A stretch of DNA of 64,000 nucleotides from Pezicula radicicola (lineage: Eukaryota; Ascomycota; Leotiomycetes; Helotiales; Dermateaceae), in assembly GCA_003008705.1 (NCBI GenBank), contig PDUO01000080.1:73803-137802 (forward strand), written 5' to 3'. Of this stretch, positions 47,874 through 59,574 are shown in pieces. The translations under genes and the position numbers were made by a program. The notes beneath the pieces are model-generated. The model was not told where the DNA came from. It saw only the letters and a list, made by a program, of their open reading frames with translations, and ran no database searches. Each line of letters starts with the position of its first letter. Position 1 is the first letter of the stretch.

Positions 47874-50370
47874 ATGGGTTCCAACATGCCTTCTCCGCCC
47901 CTCGCGCAGCCATCTTCATGGCCTCGACCTCGAGCCAACATGGCAACGGTGAGAAAGCGAGCTGACAAGGCCTGCCAACCTTGTAGAGCGCGGAAAGTCA
48001 GATGCAACATCACCGACAACGGAGAGCCATGTAACAATTGCTGTATGCGTGGAGTAACTTGTGTACCCAGCGGGAATAGACCAAGCAGGTTCGCTCCCTC
48101 AGTTCTCCGCTCCATGTCTGCTTTTAACACTTGCCTTTCCTAGGAAGAAACCTCAGGGTGCGACAAAGTCTTTAAGCTGGATCAATAAGCATCCACAGGT
48201 CTCCTCCGGTGCTCCCAAGGAAAGTGACCGCAAACGACCGGATGTCACAGACACAAGCTTCAGATTATGGACGGAAATGGATGATGGAAGTGAAGAGCTC
48301 GGTGATGAGCATGAAATACAAGGCGTTGATTCTTCGGGCACTATAAGCAATCTGGTCAAGACGGTTTCAATGCATGGAGATCGGACAGCGACACGCCTCA
48401 ATGAATCAGCAGGTAATCCAGGTAAATACCTAACCACAGCTCCGCTTCCACCATACATCAAACCTCCTCCCAAATCTATGACGGCAGAAGATACCAAGTT
48501 TCTCTGGGCCAAGGGAGCACTTTCAATACCCCATACAACATTTCGAAACGAACTTATTCGGTGCTATATCGAATTTGTACATCCAGAATTGCCTCTGATT
48601 GAATTACACGATTTCTTGCGATTGATTGACGGGAGTGGTGACCAGGGAAGTATAAGTTTGGTTCTTTTTCAAGCTATCTTATTTGCTGGGACAGCCTTCG
48701 TTGATCAATCGGCCTTACAGGAGGCAGGTTACAGCACACGAAGAGAAGTCAGGACGGCATTTTATCACAGAGCGAGGGTAAGCACCAAACAATCAGTCTA
48801 AGATACAGCTCCTAACTAGAGTGTAGCTTCTCTATGACTTTGATTACGAAGACGATCGTATAGCACTTTTGCAATCACTTCTTCTGATGACATTTTACTG
48901 CGAGAATCCAGATAATCAAAAAGATGGCTGGCATTGGGTTGGGGTGGCTATCTCTTTTGCCCATACTCTTGGTATCCACAGAAACCTCGAGACCTCTGTA
49001 GCAGATGCCAAAAAGCTACGTCTCTATAGACGTTTGTGGTGGTGCTGTATCATGAGAGATAGGCTCCTTTCACTTGGCATGAGGAGACCTGCAAGAATAG
49101 ACGACGAAGACTTCAACTTATCAATGCTAACAGTCGAAGATTTTGAGATAAAATCGCTTGGTAGCGACGAAATCAACATTGCTCTTGATTGTGTCATTAT
49201 AAGCGACACTTCTATGCAAACACATATGGCTATGTTATTTATTGCCAAAGCTAGGCTTTGTCTTTGCATCAATCACGTCCTTGCTGCCCAGTACTCTGCA
49301 CATGTCGAGGTGAGTTCTCGGAGCTGCATTTTCCCATCGAGACATATTTGGGAATTGGGACCTTTATAGTACCCAAATCCCGATCTACTTCCACAACTTT
49401 GAATTAGAAATTTACTGACTCCAAATTTTTGCTTTTCAAGGATCATGGTGTTGAAGCAAGGTTGATACTTATACCCAAACGATCATCTCAGTCACAGATC
49501 AGCAGCTGCGATTTCGAGCTTATAGACTGGTTTCGAAGCCTCCCATCACCCTGTCGGTATACCACACCAACAACTCAAGATTTTTCTGCCCCTGTTGTCC
49601 AGCGAGCCATCCTCTATATGCTGTACTTTTCAACAATCTCCACACTTCATAGACCTCGCGCTCTACCGACGGGGCCGTCGAGTTATCCCGCCGACTTGCA
49701 AGAAATATCTCGCTGGAAAATTCGGGACGCCTCGAATGAGATCACAAAGATAATGCTCGACCTACACAGGTTGAATTTAACCCGCTATTTGCCAACAACT
49801 GGCGTTACTGTTCTCCTTCCAGCCATCGTCATCCATCTTCTAGACAGTAATTCTTCTAACACAGAAGCTCGTGAAGCTGGCCAGAATGGACTTGCCCAGT
49901 GTATGGATGTGCTCCAGCAGCTCCGAGACAAATATGGACCAGCAGATGATGCCATCCAATTTCTTGAAGGTGCCCTAAGGCGATCCAACATTGATCTTCG
50001 AATTTTGAATGTGATGGAAAAGATAGCGGCCCAAGGTGTTGACGGCAGTTCGCTACAATCCCAGCAGACAGTTCACAGTAATCTAGAACTCCAGTTCCCC
50101 CAATTAAATCATAATCCTAGCGAATCAGCGTCGTCGCCGCATGAGATGGCTTGGGAGGCACTGGAGGATGATAATGACTACGATCTACAGTCCACAGCAA
50201 CATCTGCGGAGAATGGCTCACAGAGCTACGACCCTGCGCCCGACATTGATCAATCTCTGAGCACTGGTGCATTCAGTCCATTGGTAGGCATTGACAACGC
50301 GGACTTTGATTATGTTTTCCAGGCTCTCGTCAATTTCAACGGGGAAGCGAACATCATGGAAGCCGAATGA
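47874..50370 (+). CDS. Zn2Cys6 transcription factor, cutinase transcription factor 1-beta type
   Basis: Nuclear regulator; CTF1-alpha/beta proteins control cutinase and lipid-degradation genes in Fusarium and relatives (FarA/FarB in Aspergillus). Exons 47874-48088, 48144-48777, 48827-49309 and 49441-50370 give 753 aa. The zinc cluster KACQPCRARKVRCNITDNG + EPCNNCCMRGVTCVP lies at about residues 33-66. The fungal_trans domain begins LPPYIKPPPKSMTAEDTKFLW (about 183) and includes ELPLIELHDFLRLID, LYDFDYEDDRIALLQSLLLM, DGWHWVGVAISFAHTLGIHR and RRLWWCCIMRDRLLSLGMRR. This series matches the CTF1-beta family closely. The tail is acidic and Ser/Asn-rich. The start is the first ATG; an alternative in-frame ATG at 47940 lies just before the zinc cluster. 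Intron 1 has a weak GTTCGC donor. Confidence 0.88.
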
Positions 50371-52635
50371 ACGTCCCTACAGATGATTTGCCAGCGTATG
50401 CAGCGTAATTCAATGTGGAGCTGGGCGCAGGCTCTAGTGACTGATGCAGTCCGCCATTTCTGTCAGGTTTTAGTTCTTTAAGCCGTCTTAATTCTTTCCC
50501 CTACCGCAACATGGATTGTGGCTAAGAGGGGCAAAGCCAGTGTAGAGGATTTCAGCGGTATAGAGGACACTAGATATCTGCATTTTTAGCAATAGAATCA
50601 CTCATTGTGTGGAGAAACAGCTGGCACCACACAACAGTTCCTAGCAGATTTCCTATTTAGGAATACTCATTCTTTGCGGTGGGTTCTTCTGGGAGACTTC
50701 TTAGTATCCCCTCTAAGCTCCGTCTCAGTTGTGTCATCAGCATAAAAAGTCATATGGGGACAGATTCCTCGGCGATTAAATAATTTCCCCAGCGAAGGAA
50801 GCACTTCTAGGACAAGCAGTACTTTTATCGTAAGAATTAACTTCCTGCAAGGGATAGTGGACGAACGAAGGAAACTGGAAATTGTGGTGCAGGAGTAGGT
50901 ATGGAGGAATCATTCAGAGCTCAGCTGGCAGATAGAGCACCCGCTACTGTACGGTGATGAGCAGTGGTACAGGTCTTTAAGAAGGGTATGTTAGAACATG
51001 TCGAAGAAAAGCACTTCCTCCTCCCTTCGTAGTCAGGAATTTGCGAAACTGCACAAGCTGGATTTTCGTCAACTCCTAACAAGGCCAAGCGACGGTATCA
51101 TAGCGAAGCATCTTATAAAAACCAATTAATTTTATGGTTTCGATAGTCTCTCAAGATGCTGCTCGTCTGTCGAGTGAATTCTAAGTCGAACTTTCAAGCA
51201 TTCTTTGGAAATTGGAAATGGAAAGTGAAAAGCCAAGAAAGCAAGAAAGCAAGAAACCCGTTTTGCTTGCTGTTTGGGAAATTCAGGCAAGCCACAATTC
51301 AGGTCTTCGTTTGAATTCGCCAAAAGGAGACAAGACTGACGACCACGGAGGTGTGGTTGATGAAATGATAGGATCAGAGAATTCCCAGCTGCGGAGATTC
51401 CCGTGAAGCCATTTGCACAATACGGTACCTAGTCAAATAATCAATCACACACAGACCGGAAGCCGCTCCAAGCCCTCGCTTTTCCCTCGTGGCAGTCAAC
51501 GGAGTTATGCTTCCTCTGGGAAATCAGAAAATTAATACAAGTAATATCAATCTGATTGCGCAAGAAAAGGAGAAGACACTTTGATTATCATTGCTCTAGG
51601 TACCTTTCCCTGTGCGTACAGGTACCGAACATCTGGGCCTGGGCCAGGACGCTGGTACACTTGGTGCGCCATGACTTCAGCGCAGTCAGCCATTGTTTAG
51701 CTTGGAATAAATGCACACACGCACGTTCTCAGCGAGGAGAACAGCCTACATTCATCTCAACCCCACACTCCTCACGACTGCCACTTCCAACTGACAGCGT
51801 CACAGCGACGAAGCATTGGCCTTCAATAATTCGGTACTCGTTGCTGCCGGGCCTCAACGAAGCCGCGCACCAACATGCTCCTCAGTAATAAGCTCTATCT
51901 AGGTCCAGTGCGTGCTGTAAGGTGACTGCAGCAGAGGTCAAGTTAAGACTCTTGAAACTCGACTGTGAGTCTGGATCGTTCTCTTCATCGCTGAATGAAT
52001 CGGTGAAAGGGACTTGGGGCCGTGAATAATGGAGCTCCCAAGTTATCCTTGAAACATCATCGACTCTCCGTACATTGGATTGTTCACTACCTACGGCATG
52101 ATACTACTGCTGTCAGAAGGAAAAAGCAATGTGCGGTGAGGCTGCATCGAAGTGATCGGCTATAATAGAGACGCCAATATTTGCCGATTACTATACACCA
52201 TCATTTTTGTGGTTCGTATTGAACCCCATTTACTTGACGTACTTGATCTTCAGCCTTCGCTTCCAATCAGATCCAGGACTCACAGGTGCCTGATCTCCCA
52301 AGAAGCAAATCGGAGCAAAAATGAGGACATGTTCGTTTTCGTCGCCAACGAGACTTCCTTTAATTCTTTAAACTTTCTGCTTGTCTTTTCCCAGCTTCCG
52401 ACATTGCTCTCTTCCTGTGGAGAGGTGAGATGGGATGGCTGTTTGGGGGAACAGACAATGTCAACGACAGGCACAACGGTTTCCCTGCGACAACCTCTGT
52501 GCACCTAATGCGTTCACACAAGGCGAAGTTACAGTTGTAGAAAAGAATACCCTGATGTTCGGCCTCCCGCCTCTCTTATCTAGTGGCCCTGACAGATGGT
52601 AGCGTGAGCTAATGAACGTTTTGGATCTGCCACAT

Positions 52636-52660
52636 CTGTGGGCTGTGGGCTGTGGGCTGT
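52636..52660. repeat. CTGTGGG heptamer, three copies
   Basis: CTGTGGG is repeated three times followed by CTGT. It has the same 7-nt period as the TGTAGCC array at 5360 but a different sequence. Confidence 0.9.
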
Positions 52661-55401
52661 CAGCGGAAGAAGGATGACCAACCCTCTTCTTCACTGGGTC
52701 CAGAGGAGAGGACCACGCATGGGACGGTGAATAATCAAATAAAATTCCAAATACCTACTGTACTATACATAGGGGTGAGGTCCAGTACAGTTCTAGCAGT
52801 CGACGAGGAGTTTGCAACTTTGCACGAGCTGGTGGCTCATTGAGATTTGTGCTGTGGGACAGGTACAACAATACCTAAGGAGTGTGTGTACCTTTCGTGC
52901 CTTTGGTGCCTTTGTGTCGCGGCCCGAGGGTCAATTTGGAGGTCAAGGTCACGGCCACACAGGCTGTCAATTGTCAAAGCCGATTGAAATATCTCATTTC
53001 TGCAATCTGCATGCTCCCTTACCGTACTGGTACATCAACGTTGTGAACCTCAATCCTGGGACCCAAGACTTCCGGGAATTCTTGGGGTTTGGATGGCCCC
53101 CCTGCCTTGCATCCTCGTGAGCATGAGACTTCGAAAACTACCTAATCAACTCTCTGCATCGCTGGTAACCGCGCCGACATGGGATTTTTCCTTTCTTTTT
53201 CTTTTTCTTTTTGCCCCCTTTCCTTGACCCGCTGCAGCTGCAGAACCCGACACAGAGTTTCCCTGCAACGGCCGTACAGCAGATGACTTTTGGGTAAAGA
53301 GGGCCAATCGCCGTGCTCAAGCTCTGTATGCATCCGCCCGATTTGCCTTTTTGGAATTGGACTGCATGTGTTGGGCAGGAACAAAGGAACAAAAGAAGCA
53401 ACCATCATACTACTGTAAGACCTGTCTTCATTCCTGCTGCTAGGTGCTGTATCCACCTCTGGATAATAAAAATAATAATAATAAGTAATCAATCACACTG
53501 TCGATGTTGTTGAATCCGGATCGACCCTTGCGATAGACCCCTGCGACCATCACCTGGGGCTTTGTCCAAGCACCACAGCACTCAGCACTCCAGCAGGGCC
53601 CCCCAGTAGACTCGCTATGCCCTGCACAACTCCCTGGAGAGATCAAATCGATCAATAATGACGGTCGCAAGCATCATTGGCCACGATTGACGCCGAGACG
53701 AGAAATTCCAAAACATGCATCCAGCCACCGCAACGTCCTTTTTTCTTTTCCCGCAGTCAGCGGCAAGAGGCCATAATATTAGACAGCCTTTGCTTATATC
53801 ACCGACCTTGCACTGTCAATAGTGTCATGAGAAGGGTAGTCCAAAATCACGAGTCAGAAGCAGGCACCACTGATCTAGGGAAAGCAGATAATAAAATGAA
53901 AATCATAAAATCATAAAATAGTACTGACGATAGGTAGCCTCTCTATCCACACGAACATAGCAGACAGCTAGACAGGGTGAGGGCCGATTCTCCGGTCCTC
54001 ATCGTTTCCTACACTCGCTTTTCCATGCTTTCATTATTTTGCCTTTTTTCTGCTTTCCCTCTTCCTCCCAGCAGATTGGGCCTCGGAACGGAAATCCCGC
54101 CATCTTCTGTACTATACAGTATAAGGAAGGGGTTCACCAGATCAAGATCCTAGGTAGCGAGTCGCAACACGAGATATTCTAACATCCCACAAGTTTAATT
54201 GGACTTACCAAGACATAGGGATTCTGGAGCCGTCTGCTCGTGGACAGTACCACGTACAAGCATTTGCTCTAGGTTGTAAAGCACGTAAGTCCTTCATCTA
54301 CCATCATCCCATGATGCTGACGTACAGTCCTACTTACTTACTGTACCAAGGACCACTTTCATATGCCAGGATTATTCGGGTGATGAAGGACTGAATGAAC
54401 GCGCAGGGGGGACGATCTAATTATATGTGTCGACGCCATGAGACTTGTTTATATCATCACTACTCCAAGACCTCTGGCTGCCCTCTTCCGTAGGATCTCA
54501 CAATCTAGATCTCATCTAGCCGCAATGGGGCACGTGAAATAAGAGTACAGTAATTAATAAAGTACGGAGTAGGGGTCAGCGAGTGCTCTATTGCGCGGGG
54601 TCGGCCATTGCAAATGTGATAATCGTCCGGTCTGTGGACGTGACAGCCGCCCCCCTTTCCTCGTTCCAGGCCCGAGGTCTTTTGCAGGACGCTTCATGAC
54701 TCGACTCTGCTCCCTGGACTTGGTCTTGCGACGCCATCATGGTCAATTAGTGACCGTTAGCTATCGGTAATACTGTGGGAGAGGTGAAGGGCTGCTGATG
54801 AAGCACTTTGTACACAATCATCTGTGCACGACAAGTCTAACAGCATACTCCGTAGTGTACGGAGGTATAGTTTTTCTAGCCCTCGAAGAAGGGCCATAGG
54901 GTGGATCGTATACTGAGCTCAGCAACGTTCAGCAGAAAGAAATCACCGTACAGTAGGTAGTCAAGGCTCAACGCTCAGACTCACTGTGGATCTGCCCGCC
55001 CGGAAGGTGCCCTATAACCCGTCTAGGGAATCCCAACTTTCATATTATTCCCTTAAAGGGAAGAGCACCAAGTCCTTTAATTGCGACAACTGATACTTTC
55101 TTTTTGACGGTTGCAGCTAAGTAGTAGAGGAAGCAGTGGGTTTGGGTTGATGGGCATTGTCTGGGCTAGAGGGTTGTAGATCGTAAAGAATTCAAGTTAA
55201 GCAATAATAAACAAACAGCGCAGCGACTGCTCGAATTCGAATATTCAAAAATAGTCAGCATAGGATGGATTATTATTGTCCTCCAAATCCAGAAAGGCAT
55301 GTATCTGCAGAGTATTTGTATTTCGCCCGTGTCGTACTTAGAGTTTGCGCATGGTACGGGAGGAAAACAAGGTACCGAATGATTAGTAGTACCGTATTGC
55401 A

Positions 55402-55431
55402 CACAAGCACAAGCACAAGCACAAGCACAAG
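55402..55431. repeat. CACAAG hexamer, five copies
   Basis: Five perfect tandem copies of CACAAG precede a GGTACGGTACC palindrome-like sequence. Confidence 0.9.
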
Positions 55432-57164
55432 GTACGGTACCCAGCAGCTGGAGTCTTGTATTCTCGTTGCCCTCTTTACCTCCTTGCCCGACCCTGACCC
55501 CGTCCCAGTAATCCGGGCCATCTCAACGTTCTCCGCGCGCGGCGGCACCTTAAATGGATCTCCCAGTCGCACAGCAGTCCAGTGCGGAAGTTACTACGAC
55601 GGCGTGAAATCATTTGAAAATAATGACGCGCCAGATGCGGATTGCCAATGGCACGGAGAAGGAAGGGCTAGTCCACGAAGAAGGAGAAGCAGAAAAAGCG
55701 GCGGCAGCATCACCAGCACAACTCTTTGGGACAGCTGTCTGGTTCGTGGTAAATCATCTGGTGCTGTCGCAAGCCCAATGCAAACAGCGCGTTGGTGTGA
55801 AACATCCAGTTCTTTCGGTCGCTAGAGTACCAGCAAAGACGAACACTCCACGCCACGATCAGGTACTCCAGCTCGTTCAAATGCTGTAGTTTCCACCCCT
55901 CAAGTAACTGATCCTGGCATGCGATGCCCTGTACTGTACGACTTTCTCCTTGACCTTTTTGATCCAACACCGTTGGCATTGCGCATCAATTACAACTTTA
56001 CCACGACCGAGGATTAATCAGAGGCTGTACCACAAAGCAGCCCCAAATCAATATTTATTTTTGACACTTGGTTTGCCTTGAAAAAAGATTCATATTCATT
56101 CATTCTCATTGCGGAGATAGTCGAAGGGCAATTTAACTGGCCTGGATCTCAGGCTCTCTCAGCTATGGGCCACCCCTGCCGTTTCGTCAATTTCGTCAAT
56201 TCGACCCCAATTCGTGTTTAGCCTGGCGAGACTGCATGCTCATCTACCTCGACGCATGCAATTATTCGAGGTGCAGGCAAGCAGAGGCTCCCCGAGAGCC
56301 TTAATGCGAACCCTTATTTCCTTTAATTTGGTATTGTAGATCGGATGTGTATGGCCATGGCATCAATCGCAGGTATGGAGAAGAAAACCGGGAAAGTAGA
56401 AGATGATAGTGATGATGATATTAGGGGACACGGGATTATTGAATGTGACAAGAAGAGAGGAGAAAGAGAACCCGAGGTGCCCGACGATGCAACTCTGACC
56501 AACGGGCCTGCTTGCTTCTTCTGCGAGTAGTCTGTCGTTGCCAGTGTCGCACATGATGATGACCACCGGCCGCACAGCTCATGCTCGTCTACAACCGGGA
56601 TAGACCTCGGACGGGCGTTGCTGGGAACATGGCATGCAGCGAAAGACGGGGGCAGGGGATCAGTTCAGGCAGGGTACAGGGTGCAAGGACCCAGGGGACA
56701 TGGGGGGGGGCAGGGCAGGGCTAGCGATGGAAACGCTTTTTCCCAGCTGACTGGATTTCACCTGAAGCCACCCGCGCGACGATCACCAACAGACTCGACG
56801 ACAAGCCTGGTAAGGGCCCTGGCAAGCCTGGTAAGTCGAGCACCGCATCTGTGCAAGACAGCTAGTTCCGAACTTAGGGTGGCGGCACTAGCACCCGCTT
56901 GGACTGCCAGACGGTACTGTAGCGTCTGTAGCGCCTGGCTCTGCTGCTGTAGTGCGGTCGTCCCCGCTTCTCCTCTCCCAACCCAGGTGTGTGCCTGCAT
57001 CGTATCGTTGCACTACTGTCCTGTACAGTACTGGGGTTGGTTAGTCCGTCGCTCCCTCTCTCCAGTAGTAGTAGGTACTTCGACTGGTGCAGCACGGTTC
57101 TGTGTACGGGTTTAGTGCTCCACTTTTTGTCCCCCTCGACCCTTGTACCCTGCCTGCCTTCTCT

Positions 57165-57225
57165 CCCTCTCTCTTTCCCTCTTTCTCACACACACACACT
57201 CTCTCTCTCTGGGCTGTGTGTGTGT
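57165..57225. repeat. CT/CA/GT microsatellite cluster
   Basis: Mixed CT-rich, CACACACA, CTCTCTCT and GTGTGTGT runs lie side by side. They begin the pyrimidine-rich zone that leads toward flbD and may mark promoter or leader sequence. Confidence 0.85.
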
Positions 57226-57390
57226 CTCGCTGTCCGTCTTGGTCTCTTGCTAGCTAGGATGAGGAGCGACAGCGACAGGCGACAAGAAAAAGAGGCTTTG
57301 TGTGCCCCTGAACCCCGTCGCTCATCCCCCTCCCGAGAGTCTCTTCAAGATTGATGGGACCCCCTCCCCCCCGGTCCATACTGGATCTGT

Positions 57391-57396
57391 ATGTAG
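57391..57396 (+). other. Minimal start-stop upstream ORF (ATGTAG)
   Basis: ATG is directly followed by TAG. Together with the ATG at 57398 (MLGTL, five codons) it is the last ATG before the flbD start. It matters only if the transcript starts upstream of it, which I cannot tell. Confidence 0.4.
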
Positions 57397-57400
57397 CATG

Positions 57401-58620
57401 CTTGGTACTCTGTAGCTGGTCGTGCTGGTGGAGTTAGTTGTGAGAGCGCGCGCTGGCCGCAGCCGCAGAAGGAAAAAAGGCTCCCTCGCACCCCACCACC
57501 TCACCTCACCACCAATAATACCCAGCCCGATCCCAGACTATCACAACATCCACCACTCCAGTCCCATCTCCATACATCGACATCAAAAAGCCCCGTCAGC
57601 CCAGGCATCGAGTCGAGAATTTCGAAGATCAAGTAGCGAGTAGCAAGCAAGTAGCAGCATCGATCCCGTACCGACCTACTTACTGTCCATACAGTCCTGC
57701 ATCAAGAGGATCTTCCTTCGTCCATCAACGACAACAACTCAAACGTCAACATCAACATCCAACTACAAGACCACCACCACCACCTACTTTCTATTCGACG
57801 ACACGACACTACACCACACTACACTACGCAACTCCGACACTGTCCATCATCACAAGATCCACATCCACATCACCTACAACCCGTCCGTAGCGTACACCAC
57901 CACCTCCTCCTCACCACTACTACTACTCCAAATCTCCGCCGCCCAAGCAGAATTGGAAGGGCTGCAGCTTCCACTATTAGCCATCAGACCTACATCCTAG
58001 ATTATCACCATCAACACCCATCATCTAATCCACGTATCCCCATTGCAAATACTCAACACTGCACTGCAGTATCCGAACCAGCCTCGCTCCTCTGCCCACT
58101 CAAGTCCAGTCAGGACTCGATCTGCAGTCTGTGTCTTAAGATCCCTCTTCCCCCGCACCATCGTCGTTCTAGCATCCACTGTCTCACCAAGATAAGACGC
58201 CGTCGTCTTTTTAGCACCATCTCCAACTGTCACCGCATCTCACCGACGCTACTCTAGCATTTCCCAAGAAAAGGCCTATAACTGCTTTCCAGACGGCGTC
58301 TAGGCACTTCCGTTGTGTTTACCCTCTAGTTGCGGCACTACTATCCCGTGCCTCCTAACTAGACTACCGGTTTCCACTGCAAATCACACGCCCTGCAGCT
58401 GTGAAAGCCTCATATCGTCGGGCCTTTACGTGGTGCCCACTTCCTGGTCCGAGTTGAGGGGCGTGCAGGTGCCTTGCCTAGTTTATATCTCCTCTCCCTC
58501 ACCCAGCGGCCGCCGTTGCACTTGACCTCTCTGTGTCTTTTCCCTCCTATACCAACCTCTACAAACCACCACTCTTCCACACACACACACGCACACACAA
58601 ATACGCATACCGTTATTATC
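57401..58620 (+). promoter_or_regulatory. ATG-free 1.2-kb leader region of flbD
   Basis: The plus strand contains no ATG from 57401 to the flbD start at 58621. The stretch is rich in CA, CAC and CCT runs, typical of fungal 5' leaders. Even base composition would predict about 19 ATGs, fewer given the composition. This fits a long transcribed leader cleared of upstream start codons. Transcript evidence is needed. Confidence 0.65.
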
Positions 58621-59574
58621 ATGACTTCTCATCGCCGGGGGCCTTGGTCCCAGAACGAAGATGCCTATTTAGTTCAGCTTGTTCACACTCAAGGTGCCCT
58701 GAACTGGGTTCGAATTGCACAGTTGATCGGCTCACGATCACCCAAGCAGTGTAGGGAACGATATCACCAAAACTTGAAACCATCTTTAAACCACGAGCCC
58801 ATCAGCCCCGAGGAAGGGTTGATGATTGAACGTTTGGTTGGAGAGATGGGCAAGCGATGGGCAGAAATCGCACGAAGGCTCCACGGCCGAAGTGACAATG
58901 CCGTAAAGAACTGGTGGAACGGCAGCATGAATCGCAGGCGGCGTCTCGTGCTGCGACGAAGACCTTCATCTCACGGACAATCTACGGCCTTCGATGAACG
59001 AGAACAGTCACTCTCCTTTGCACGCCCAGCCAACCGACCGCTTACCATCTCCTCGGCCTCATATGCCACTTCACGATTCACCATGGATGCTCCGCTTCCA
59101 TCGCCGTCAGTCTCAGAAATTTCGAGGGCCGAATCAGTGGACGGAGCTCCCTCTCTAGTTTCGGATTCGGGCTCAACATATACGACTTCACCTCGGGCAG
59201 CACCATCGCCCACCATCGAGCTACCTCCGCTCAATTCATTCTCCGGTTACCGCCGACCTTCTCTCCCAGCTTTACAGTTCAGACCGAATCAATTTCAGTC
59301 TGATGCTGATTACCAAGCTCAGGCCTTTTCAGCTCGATTCCATGGCGATTCGAAGGTGCATGGCTTGAGTACACTTTCCGCGCCACTATACCGACCAGCG
59401 GAGCACCGGCATAGTGGCACTCCTTCTCCAGGAGAGTATTACCATGCGGATACTCGCCCGCAAATCTTGACTGCTCCACCGACTCCCGTGCAGTTGCCAC
59501 CTCTACAGATGCACCGCACGGAGCAGCCCTCTGCACGAGATTCGAGGATGCACCTTTCATCTTTGCTCGGTTAA
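58621..59574 (+). CDS. flbD: MYB transcription factor FlbD/Rca-1
   Basis: Developmental regulator; Aspergillus FlbD acts upstream of brlA in conidiation and Neurospora Rca-1 is its homologue. Single exon, 317 aa. Two MYB repeats are visible: RRGPWSQNEDAYLVQLVHTQG...NWVRIAQLIGSRSPKQCRERYHQN (residues 5-53) and the second, HEPISPEEGLMIERLVGEMG with KRWAEIARRLHGRSDNAVKNWWNGSMNRR (about 59-106). The remainder is Ser/Pro-rich with little conservation (LPPLNSFSGYRRPSLP; TPSPGEYYHADTRPQI), ending MHLSSLLG. A longer frame begins at 58474 from a non-ATG codon; the ATG at 58621 is chosen because it gives the conserved N-terminus (MTSHRRGPW). The gene lies alone, with about 8 kb of gene-free sequence upstream, as is common for developmental regulators. 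Confidence 0.95.
   Translation: MTSHRRGPWSQNEDAYLVQLVHTQGALNWVRIAQLIGSRSPKQCRERYHQNLKPSLNHEPISPEEGLMIERLVGEMGKRWAEIARRLHGRSDNAVKNWWNGSMNRRRRLVLRRRPSSHGQSTAFDEREQSLSFARPANRPLTISSASYATSRFTMDAPLPSPSVSEISRAESVDGAPSLVSDSGSTYTTSPRAAPSPTIELPPLNSFSGYRRPSLPALQFRPNQFQSDADYQAQAFSARFHGDSKVHGLSTLSAPLYRPAEHRHSGTPSPGEYYHADTRPQILTAPPTPVQLPPLQMHRTEQPSARDSRMHLSSLLG

Larger units (their letters stand above)
50371..57400. other. 7-kb gene desert upstream of flbD
   Basis: No convincing gene is present on either strand. Many overlapping small frames have no domains, signals or plausible splice partners. Visible features are short tandem repeats (52636, 55402), a G-run near 56702, pyrimidine/purine microsatellites near 57165-57225 and GTAC-rich stretches. 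The likeliest use is as a long regulatory region for flbD, or a locus for a non-coding RNA. Confidence 0.5.

Noticed and set aside
55265..55889. Cluster of overlapping frames of 90-186 residues
   Set aside because: Three frames on both strands overlap, all low complexity, with no recognisable domain or good initiation context.
58474..58620. 49-residue N-terminal extension of FlbD
   Set aside because: The extension has no ATG and is low-complexity leader sequence; the conserved protein starts at 58621.
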